11,724 bases of DNA from an uncultured Acetatifactor sp. GTDB lineage: Bacteria > Bacillota > Clostridia > Lachnospirales > Lachnospiraceae. Below, piece by piece: positions 5,639 to 11,724 of this stretch. Below the pieces are notes generated by a model that was not told the DNA's origin, searched no databases, and saw nothing but the letters and a program-made list of their open reading frames with translations. Made by a program: the position numbers and the translations under genes. Positions within the stretch are counted from its first letter, which is position 1. Every line of letters starts with the position of its first letter. Location of the stretch: contig CAKRRU010000080.1 in the NCBI GenBank assembly GCA_934394515.1, positions 1-11,724 on the forward strand, read 5' to 3'.

Positions 5639-6809
5639 TACCCTAACCGTGATGAAAAAGGAACTGGCGAGATTTTTCGGAGACAGACGGCTGGTGATCA
5701 CAACCCTTCTGCTGCCGGGATGTATGATTTATCTGGTGTATAGTCTGCTGGGCAATATCATGATGAAGAGCCTGCTGCCTGAGGAAGCTTACGTGGCAAA
5801 GGCCTATGTAGTTGATCTGCCGGAATCCCTGCAGGAAAATCTGCGGACGCTCCGGGTGGACTGGCATCCTGCGGACAGAGAGCAGCTGACACAGATACGG
5901 CAGGAAATACAGGATAAACAGGTCGATGGTCTGGTGATATTTCCGCAGAATTTTGACGAAGCGGTCACAGAGTATCGAGTGGACAGCAAAGAACCGGCTC
6001 CCAATGTGGAAATCTATTATAATTCTGCCAAGACAGAGTCTTCCAAGTTTTACAGTGAGGTATCGGAGATACTGGAGGAATATGAGAATTCTCTGGCAAA
6101 TAAGCTGGATATCAATGCCGGAGACTCTGTATATTATGACTGTGCCACCAGCAAGGACACCACGGGGCAGATGTTTTCCCTGATGATGCCGATGCTTCTG
6201 ATGATGTTTCTGTACAGTGGATGTATGGCTGTGGCACCGGAATCCATTGCAGGAGAGAAAGAGCGTGGTACTATGGCCACCCTGCTGGTAACGCCGATAA
6301 AGAGAAGCTCCCTGGCACTGGGGAAAGTGTTTTCCCTCAGTATCATAGCACTTCTGGCGGGATGTTCCAGCTTCATCGGAACGTTTGCAGCACTGCCGAA
6401 AATGATGGGAGGGGAGATGACAGGTGTGGATTCCTCGGTTTATGTTCCCATGGATTATATCATGTTACTCATCGTGATATTGTCTACAGTGCTGGTGCTG
6501 GTGTCTGCTATTTCATTGATCTCGGCATTTGCCGGGAGTGTCAAGGAGGCATCCACGACAGTCTCGCCGTTGATGATCGTGATCACCTTTGTCAGTCTGG
6601 CACCTATGCTGACAAAGGGAAATGAGATACCGCTATACCGTTATCTTATCCCGGTCTACAACAGTGCACAGTGCATGAACGGTATCTTTTCCTTTGCTTA
6701 TCAACCGGTGGAAATTCTGGTCACGGCAGCAGTGAATCTGTGCGTCGCGGGGATGCTGATATATGGTCTGACCAGAGCATTTCATAGCGAGAAAGTGATG
6801 TTTCATTGA
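5628..6809 (+). CDS. NatB-like ABC-2 type permease
   Basis: This 393-residue membrane subunit partners the preceding ATPase. One membrane helix lies at about 22-42, followed by a large extracytoplasmic domain (about 46-180) and then five more hydrophobic segments (about 182-203, 232-255, 277-302, 312-328 and 361-382). This is the ABC-2 plan of NatB-type exporters. The coupling motif ESIAGEKERGT (205-215) and the following LLVTPIKR are typical of the family, where they form the loop that contacts the ATPase. The ATG has AAGGAG (5616-5621) six bases upstream inside the ATPase gene. Possible cargoes in this family include Na+, peptides and antibiotics; I cannot choose. No strong GC-rich terminator follows, only the AT-rich inverted repeat at 6849-6881. 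Confidence 0.9.
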   Translation: MKNNTLTVMKKELARFFGDRRLVITTLLLPGCMIYLVYSLLGNIMMKSLLPEEAYVAKAYVVDLPESLQENLRTLRVDWHPADREQLTQIRQEIQDKQVDGLVIFPQNFDEAVTEYRVDSKEPAPNVEIYYNSAKTESSKFYSEVSEILEEYENSLANKLDINAGDSVYYDCATSKDTTGQMFSLMMPMLLMMFLYSGCMAVAPESIAGEKERGTMATLLVTPIKRSSLALGKVFSLSIIALLAGCSSFIGTFAALPKMMGGEMTGVDSSVYVPMDYIMLLIVILSTVLVLVSAISLISAFAGSVKEASTTVSPLMIVITFVSLAPMLTKGNEIPLYRYLIPVYNSAQCMNGIFSFAYQPVEILVTAAVNLCVAGMLIYGLTRAFHSEKVMFH

Positions 6810-6817
6810 GGTTTTTC

Positions 6818-6846
6818 TTGTGTACTGTGTAGCATGGGAGTATAAT
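6818..6846 (+). promoter_or_regulatory. Putative promoter of the hybrid kinase operon
   Basis: A perfect TATAAT (6841-6846) lies 17 bases after a weak TTGTGT (6818-6823). The predicted start near 6853 falls within the left arm of the AT-rich inverted repeat. The weak -35 suggests that an activator may be needed (inference). Confidence 0.5.
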
Positions 6847-6848
6847 AA

Positions 6849-6881
6849 AATCGTTTTTTTTACATTAATAAAAAAACGATT
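6849..6881. repeat. Perfect AT-rich inverted repeat overlapping the predicted start site
   Basis: The 12-base arm AATCG plus seven T (6849-6860) is the exact complement of seven A plus CGATT (6870-6881), around a 9-base loop. In RNA this would be a weak, mostly A-U stem without a trailing U-tract, so it is a poor terminator for the permease gene. As DNA it has dyad symmetry just downstream of a perfect -10, where a repressor operator would sit. Either role is possible. Confidence 0.6.
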
Positions 6882-6927
6882 CGTTGATAGCAAAGCTCGG
6901 TGATAAAAGGATACAGGGTTGAGGAAC

Positions 6928-9795
6928 ATGAAACAGTTAATAATACCGGATAAAGTACAAAAAGAGATGCTGACAGATTTTATGATCACAGAGGGAACAA
7001 ACGGACTGATCGGTGGATATTGTGAGGAGGAGTTTCCGGTTTATTATGCCAATGAAGAAATGGCACGGATGCTTGGGTATGATGCAGTGGAAGAACTGGT
7101 TGCAGCAATTGACGGAAAAGTGATTCATACGATTCATCCTGATGACAGAGCACAGGTCCTAAAGGATATCGGGGGCGAGTATTATGAGGGATTAACCTAT
7201 GAGACCACATATCGTATGCCGCGAAAAGACGGATCCTGGTTCTGGACGGTGGATAAAGGAAAAGTCATACGGACAGAGGATGGGAAACTGGCTATTATCA
7301 GTGCCTGCCGGGATATGACAGCTTTCGTGGAACGGCATAAGAGGCTGGAAGAGCAAAATATGCTGTCTCAGGCAACCATCAGTCAAATACCCGGTGGTTA
7401 CCACAGATGTTCTTTGGAAGAAGGTCACCCGTTCTTATCTGTCAGTGACAGGTTTCTTGATATTCTTGGGTGGACCAGAGAAGAGATCAAGACAGAATTC
7501 CATAATAAGTTTGACAATATGCTGCATCCGGATGACCGGAATCTTTCTGCAAAATATGCCGCCCGTATTCTTGGCACATGCGGATATGGATTTACACAGG
7601 ATCAGATTTACCGGCTGCTTGGAAAGGACGGCTATCACTGGGTCACAGACGCCACTACATTGGTGAAATTCGGTAATCAGATATTCTTCCAGGGAAACAT
7701 TACAGATATTACGGATTTTGTTAAAGACAAAGAAAAAAAAGAGAAAGAGCTGGAAGACAGCAACCGGATTCTGAACGAACGCAACCGGATATTATCCGCT
7801 TTATCCAGAGATTATACAACGATACTTTTGTGTGATCTAAAGCAGGACACCTTTGAAGTCGTAAAAGGGGATACCTTTACACACAATGACCCTGAAGAAA
7901 AGCAGCAGTCAGTTCGTGGAAGTAACTGCTATTCAGAGAGAGTCCGGTATTTTTTTGAAAATGTCCTGATCAAAGAATCCGCTCCGGAGTATATGGAAAG
8001 ACTTTTGCCGGAGTATCTTATGAACGAACTACAAAAAACAGACAGCATAGAGATTTATTATAAGACGATACCAAATGGGAGTGGCTTCAGACATTTTTTG
8101 GCAAACGCAGTACGTTTATCCAATGAGGAAGATCATTTTAAGATCATCCTCGGTTTCCGTTCTATAGATGAAATCATGAAAAAAGAGCAGGAGATAGAGC
8201 TTCAAAGAGAGATTATCGAAGGTCTTGACAAAGTATATTTTTCTGTTCTGCTGGTAGAATTAGACAAAGACTGGGTGATTTCTTATCGTGAGTCCGGAGA
8301 GACCGGAAAGATGATTTCAGATTTCTGCAGAAGATGTGAGAACAGATGGTCAAAAGTAATTCCTTTATATGCTAAGACGATGGTATCTGATAACACCAAC
8401 GGAGCATTTGAAAAGCAGCTGGGTCTGGAAGTCCTGCGCTCACGGGAAGAGGATTATTCCATGACATACGAGTTTCAGACGGAGACAGGGATCAGCTATC
8501 ATCAGGTAAGAGTGGCATATGGAAAGAAAAAAGATGGAACAAGGATGGCTGTAGTCGGAACAAGAAATATTGACAGTCTGATCAAAAAAGAGCGTATACA
8601 GGAAGAAAAGCTGAAAAAAGCATACGCTGCCGCCGAAAATGCAAACAAAGCCAAAACGGAATTCCTGAATAATATGTCCCATGACATCCGTACGCCAATG
8701 AACGTGATCCTGGGATATAACCAGCTGATGAAATCACTGCTGACAGAACCGAAGCAGCTGGATTATCAGAAGAAAATCGAACAGTCCGGGAAGCTGTTAT
8801 TGTCCATCATCAATCATGTACTGGATATGGCCCGGATTGAAAGCGGCAAGATGGACGTAGAGGAGAATTATGAAAGGGTTGGTGAGATAGTAGACGAAAT
8901 CATAAGTACATTTTCATCTGAAGCGGAAGAAAAAGGAATCCATCTAAGCGGCAGCATGCAGGTTACACATAGAAATATCCTGTGTGATGGTACAAAAATC
9001 CGGGAGATCTATGTAAACCTTGTCAGTAATGCCATGAAATACACGCCGAGAGGCGGAAAGGTAACGATCACTGTAGAAGAACTGCCCTGTGAAAAAAAAG
9101 GATATATGAAGGTAAAATCCGAGATAAAAGATACCGGTATTGGCATGAGTAAAGAATATCTTCCAATGTTATTCGAACCATTCAGTCGTGAACGCAATAC
9201 GACGACCGGAAAAGTCGGGGGAACCGGTCTGGGAATGCCAATCGTAAAGAAAATGGTCGACCTGATGGGTGGAAGTATTGCGGTGGAAAGCAAACCGGGA
9301 AAAGGAACCGTATTTACGTTTACACTGATGCATAAAATAGCGGACGGGAACTATTACAGCCGGAAGACAGAAACAGCCGAAGCATCCGATCTGGGAAAAA
9401 CTCTGCAGGGGAAGCATGTTCTGCTGGCGGAGGATAATGATCTGAATGCGGAAATCGCAGTGACGATTCTGGAAGAAGCAGGGCTTGTGATCGAGCGTGT
9501 GGAAGATGGAATTCAGTGCGTGAACAAGGTAGAGCAGATGGCACCGGGAACTTATGATCTGATACTTATGGATATCCAGATGCCAAACATGGATGGCTAT
9601 CAGGCAACCGGGTGTATCAGACGTTTCGATGATAAAAAGAAGGCAGGGATCCCGATCATTGCCATGACAGCAAATGCCTTTGCGGAAGACAGGAAAAGGG
9701 CACGGGAATATGGTATGGATGGCTTCTTATCCAAACCGATTGATATAGAGGAATTGATCGGTACCTTACGAAATCATCTGGTAGGAATGAAATAG
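6928..9795 (+). CDS. Soluble hybrid sensor histidine kinase with four PAS-like modules
   Basis: Numbering from ATG 6928, this is a 955-residue protein. Residues 22-135 and 150-267 are PAS domains, each with a HPDDR motif and the PAC-type segments KDGSWFWT and KDGYHWVT. Two more divergent PAS-like modules lie at about 293-418 and 432-552. A short coiled coil leads to the HisKA domain with the phosphorylated His585 in NMSHDIRTPMN, then HATPase_c with Asn701, DTGIG (735-739) and GGTGLG (764-769). The C-terminal receiver (about 829-950) has E835-D836, phosphoacceptor D882 and Lys936, all intact. No membrane helix is present, so it senses cytoplasmic signals, perhaps redox or a small ligand (inference). 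It lacks an HPt domain and needs a separate one. ATG 6928 is favoured (GAGGA at 6921-6925, short spacing), but TTG 6919 with AAGG upstream is an alternative. A broken second kinase gene follows after 17 bases. Confidence 0.92.
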   Translation: MKQLIIPDKVQKEMLTDFMITEGTNGLIGGYCEEEFPVYYANEEMARMLGYDAVEELVAAIDGKVIHTIHPDDRAQVLKDIGGEYYEGLTYETTYRMPRKDGSWFWTVDKGKVIRTEDGKLAIISACRDMTAFVERHKRLEEQNMLSQATISQIPGGYHRCSLEEGHPFLSVSDRFLDILGWTREEIKTEFHNKFDNMLHPDDRNLSAKYAARILGTCGYGFTQDQIYRLLGKDGYHWVTDATTLVKFGNQIFFQGNITDITDFVKDKEKKEKELEDSNRILNERNRILSALSRDYTTILLCDLKQDTFEVVKGDTFTHNDPEEKQQSVRGSNCYSERVRYFFENVLIKESAPEYMERLLPEYLMNELQKTDSIEIYYKTIPNGSGFRHFLANAVRLSNEEDHFKIILGFRSIDEIMKKEQEIELQREIIEGLDKVYFSVLLVELDKDWVISYRESGETGKMISDFCRRCENRWSKVIPLYAKTMVSDNTNGAFEKQLGLEVLRSREEDYSMTYEFQTETGISYHQVRVAYGKKKDGTRMAVVGTRNIDSLIKKERIQEEKLKKAYAAAENANKAKTEFLNNMSHDIRTPMNVILGYNQLMKSLLTEPKQLDYQKKIEQSGKLLLSIINHVLDMARIESGKMDVEENYERVGEIVDEIISTFSSEAEEKGIHLSGSMQVTHRNILCDGTKIREIYVNLVSNAMKYTPRGGKVTITVEELPCEKKGYMKVKSEIKDTGIGMSKEYLPMLFEPFSRERNTTTGKVGGTGLGMPIVKKMVDLMGGSIAVESKPGKGTVFTFTLMHKIADGNYYSRKTETAEASDLGKTLQGKHVLLAEDNDLNAEIAVTILEEAGLVIERVEDGIQCVNKVEQMAPGTYDLILMDIQMPNMDGYQATGCIRRFDDKKKAGIPIIAMTANAFAEDRKRAREYGMDGFLSKPIDIEELIGTLRNHLVGMK

Positions 9796-9812
9796 AGAAA
9801 GATGGTGAACAA

Positions 9813-10148
9813 TTGGACAATACTCTGAGAGAGTTACAATATCAGGACAGACTGAAAAAGGCTCTGGAAGAGGCAACGCTGAAAAACGAGATTATTTCAG
9901 CAATCGGTAAAAGCTATCATTATATTTCCAGATTTGATCTGAAAGCGGACACTTATGAGGTGGTATCCGGAGAAGAAAACTTTCCGGGCACAGTAAAGCA
10001 TAAAGGGTGTCTGAGCAAAGATCTGCGTCGTAATTGTGAACAGATGATCGCGGAAGAATATCTGGAGGGATTTCTGGCATTTTGTGATGTTTCAACAATG
10101 GCAGAACGATCAATGATGAAAAGAAAAAGGAACAGCAGCTTGCCTTAA
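9813..10148 (+). CDS. N-terminal fragment of the split kinase (PAS-like domain, first half)
   Basis: The frame opens at TTG 9813, 17 bases after the stop of the intact kinase; I see no in-frame ATG, and the ribosome binding site is poor. Residues 1-27 are a charged helix (LKKALEEATLKNE). Residues 28-99 match the start of the PAS-like module common before HisKA in these kinases: SYHYISRFDLKADTYEVVSG, an EEYLEGFL helix and CDVSTMAER. The last 12 residues after Arg99 are basic, out-of-frame sequence produced by the deletion. On its own the fragment would be half a domain and probably unstable. Confidence 0.5.
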   Translation: MDNTLRELQYQDRLKKALEEATLKNEIISAIGKSYHYISRFDLKADTYEVVSGEENFPGTVKHKGCLSKDLRRNCEQMIAEEYLEGFLAFCDVSTMAERSMMKRKRNSSLP

Positions 10149-10177
10149 GGGCGGCAGAAGCAAAGCATGAAACGGCT

Positions 10178-11329
10178 ATGAAAACCCGTTTTCTGTCGAA
10201 TATGAGCCATGATATCCGCACTCCGATGAATGGGATCCCGGGTCTGCTCGATATGGCGGAAGAATTTCCGGATGATCTGCAGATGCAGGAAAAATGCAGA
10301 AAAAAGATCAGAGAAATGTCAAAATACCTGTTATCTATGGTGAATGACATCCTGGATATGAATAAGCTGCAATCCGGTGAGAGCGTCGAACAGGATGTGA
10401 CGTTTGATATCGCAGATATGTTAAGAACAGCAAACGAAGCAGCCCAGATCAAAGCAGAAGAAAAGCAGATAGAGTATATCGTTGAGTGGGAAAAAAGTTC
10501 GTATACTCATCCGTATCTGGTAGGTAACCCTCTTTATACAGCGAGAATCTTATCCATTCTTGCCGACAATGCGATCAAATTTTCGCACATTGGAAGTACC
10601 ATCTTTGTCAACTACAACGAAGAGCAGTTGGATGATAAGAACGTGATCTGTGAATTTGTCTGTAAAGATCATGGAATCGGAATGAGCAAAGAGTTTACCG
10701 AACATGCATTTGAACTGTTTGCCCAGGAAAATGAAAGCAGCCGTACCAGATACGAAGGAACCGGTCTCGGACTTGCGATCGCAAAACAGCTGACAGACCG
10801 GCTGCACGGAACCATCTGTCTGGAGAGCGAAAAAGGCGTTGGTACTACCGCAACGGTCCGGATACCATTTAAGATAGGTATTCCTGAGGATATCAATGTA
10901 GTCCGGGATTACAAAACGATCTCCCTGCAGGGACTCCGGGTACTTTTGGTAGAAGATAATGATCTGAATATGGAAATCGCAAGATTTATTCTGGAAGATC
11001 AGGGGATGACAGTGGAAGGTGCGGTAAATGGACAGGAAGCGGTAGAGTTGTTTGAAAAATCAGAGCCGGGATATTATAGTGCTATTTTGATGGATATCAT
11101 GATGCCGGTGTTAAACGGATTAGATGCGACCCGTAAAATCCGGACACTGAACCGAACAGATGCGGAAACCATCCCTGTCATAGCAATGTCGGCGAATGCC
11201 TTTTCTGATGATATGATCAGCAGCCGGCTTGCAGGAATGAATGCACATCTTGCCAAACCGCTGGACAGGAAAAAAATTGTGGAAACAATACAAAAATGCT
11301 TATCCCCCAATAGCCATATAAAAATATAA
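10178..11329 (+). CDS. C-terminal fragment of the split kinase (HisKA, HATPase, REC)
   Basis: The first ATG in this frame gives 383 residues. His11 sits in NMSHDIRTPMN, so the first dimerisation helix is cut short by this start; the frame is open upstream to TGA 10085-10087 and encodes the missing helix (KKKEQQLALRAAEAKHETA) without a usual start codon. The ATPase domain keeps Asn131, D164 in DHGIG and GTGLG (194-198). The receiver (about 253-370) keeps E259-D260, D306 and K360. No convincing ribosome binding site precedes ATG 10178, so expression would rely on reinitiation or frameshifting. If made, it would be a kinase-receiver core without a sensor. No intrinsic terminator follows before the hydrolase gene. 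Confidence 0.7.
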   Translation: MKTRFLSNMSHDIRTPMNGIPGLLDMAEEFPDDLQMQEKCRKKIREMSKYLLSMVNDILDMNKLQSGESVEQDVTFDIADMLRTANEAAQIKAEEKQIEYIVEWEKSSYTHPYLVGNPLYTARILSILADNAIKFSHIGSTIFVNYNEEQLDDKNVICEFVCKDHGIGMSKEFTEHAFELFAQENESSRTRYEGTGLGLAIAKQLTDRLHGTICLESEKGVGTTATVRIPFKIGIPEDINVVRDYKTISLQGLRVLLVEDNDLNMEIARFILEDQGMTVEGAVNGQEAVELFEKSEPGYYSAILMDIMMPVLNGLDATRKIRTLNRTDAETIPVIAMSANAFSDDMISSRLAGMNAHLAKPLDRKKIVETIQKCLSPNSHIKI

Positions 11330-11356
11330 TCAAAGGATAGTGTGGCAGAAGCCCCA

Positions 11357-11385
11357 TTGACTAGGTGTGGAATACTGTGTAATAT
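11357..11385 (+). promoter_or_regulatory. Putative promoter of the GH105 gene
   Basis: TTGACT (11357-11362) and TAATAT (11380-11385) are separated by 17 bases and match 5/6 and 4/6 of the sigma-A consensus. The leader would be about 35 bases. The spacing and AT-rich context fit, but the call is by eye. Confidence 0.5.
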
Positions 11386-11426
11386 AAACCTATATGCTGC
11401 AGAATAAAAAACGGAGGAACTTTTAC

Positions 11427-11724
11427 ATGCAACTGCCCATTTTTGAGAAATACATTGATGAACTGATCGAGAAGAGCACTCTGGATGTTCCCGCGTGGAA
11501 CATTGAGAAGGCGAGAGAGGGGAAGGCTGCCGGCTGGAACTATATTGACGGCTGCATGATCCTGGCACTTTTAGAGATTTACAGCGCTACCGGAGAGAAG
11601 AAGTATTACGAATTCGCAGATGCATTTATCGACCACAGAGTACAGGAGGACGGTACGATTACGAAGTATTCCGTGGAAGAATATAATATTGACAATGTCA
11701 ATGCGGGCAAGACCCTGTTCGCAT
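11427..11724 (+). CDS. GH105-family unsaturated rhamnogalacturonyl hydrolase, cut by the window end
   Basis: The first 99 residues of a longer protein are visible; members of the family are usually about 350-380 residues. The visible part has the alpha-helical barrel pattern of GH105/GH88 enzymes: YIDELIEKS, then WNYIDGCMILALLEIY (37-52), a TGEKKYYEFADAFIDH helix, QEDGTITKYS (73-82) and EYNIDNVNAGKTLF (85-98). The aspartate in the IDN motif sits where related enzymes place an active-site acid. These enzymes remove unsaturated galacturonate from the products of pectin lyases, normally in the cytoplasm; no signal peptide is present, which agrees. The ATG has GGAGGA (11413-11418) eight bases upstream. 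The gene has its own promoter and the preceding kinase genes need not regulate it. Confidence 0.8.
   Translation, partial: MQLPIFEKYIDELIEKSTLDVPAWNIEKAREGKAAGWNYIDGCMILALLEIYSATGEKKYYEFADAFIDHRVQEDGTITKYSVEEYNIDNVNAGKTLFA

Larger units (their letters stand above)
9813..11329 (+). pseudogene. Second hybrid histidine kinase, split by an out-of-frame internal deletion
   Basis: Two reading frames together make one hybrid kinase: a PAS-like half (9813-10148) and a HisKA-HATPase-REC half (10178-11329). The first frame is homologous-looking up to STMAER, ending at about 10109; the second resumes in another frame at INDEKKKEQ from about 10109-10112. In the intact kinase upstream, the equivalent stretch between YMERLLPEY...LQKT and IDEIMKKEQ has about 41 extra residues. 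The simplest reading is a deletion of about 120-125 bases whose length is 1 modulo 3, near 10107-10112. It removed the second half of the PAS-like fold and shifted the frame. A sequencing indel alone would not explain the missing 41 codons. The gene is probably inactive as a sensor, although the two parts may still be made separately. Confidence 0.75.

Overview
The window looks like the chromosome of a low-to-mid GC Gram-positive anaerobe, most likely a Lachnospiraceae-type gut Clostridia. The reasons are strong AGGAGG-type ribosome binding sites, short U-tract terminators, a NatA/NatB-like exporter, a TraX-family membrane protein, soluble multi-PAS hybrid kinases with the H-box SHDIRTPMN, and a GH105-type pectin-debris hydrolase. 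This is inference from gene style; no 16S or other marker is present. All genes lie on the + strand.

Layout. Positions 1-260 hold the terminator of an unseen upstream gene and a promoter for an orphan OmpR/PhoB-type regulator (261-959). That regulator's receiver has lost the acidic pair and the conserved lysine. A terminator (981-1011), a promoter (about 1043-1071) and a leader with three mini-hairpins (1092-1156) precede a second-messenger operon. This operon encodes a Cys-cluster sensor-GGDEF-REC-HD-GYP protein (1171-3159), a stand-alone HPt protein (3166-3516) and a 75-residue protein resembling only the C-terminal tail of FapA/DUF342 proteins (3559-3786), and it ends at a terminator (3828-3868). 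Next is a membrane-protein cluster with its own promoter: a TraX-family protein (3964-4794) and a NatA-like ATPase and NatB-like permease pair (4850-5638 and 5628-6809).

The last third is a sensor-kinase block. A promoter-like TATAAT and a perfect AT-rich inverted repeat precede a 955-residue soluble hybrid histidine kinase with four PAS or PAS-like modules (6928-9795). Eighteen bases later comes a second hybrid kinase (9813-11329) broken by an internal out-of-frame deletion. The deletion removes about 41 codons of its PAS-like domain, as judged by comparison with the intact paralogous region of the first kinase. The window ends inside a GH105-family hydrolase (from 11427).

How it may work together (inference). 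The hybrid kinases end in REC domains and lack their own HPt, while the c-di-GMP operon supplies an HPt and a REC-bearing cyclase/phosphodiesterase. A phosphorelay from kinase REC to HPt to the REC of the c-di-GMP enzyme is plausible but untested. I see no CRISPR array, tRNA, rRNA, transposase or clear integrated element. The main oddities are the degenerate receiver, the three-hairpin leader, the FapA-tail protein, the AT-rich palindrome at a predicted start site, and the deletion-split kinase.
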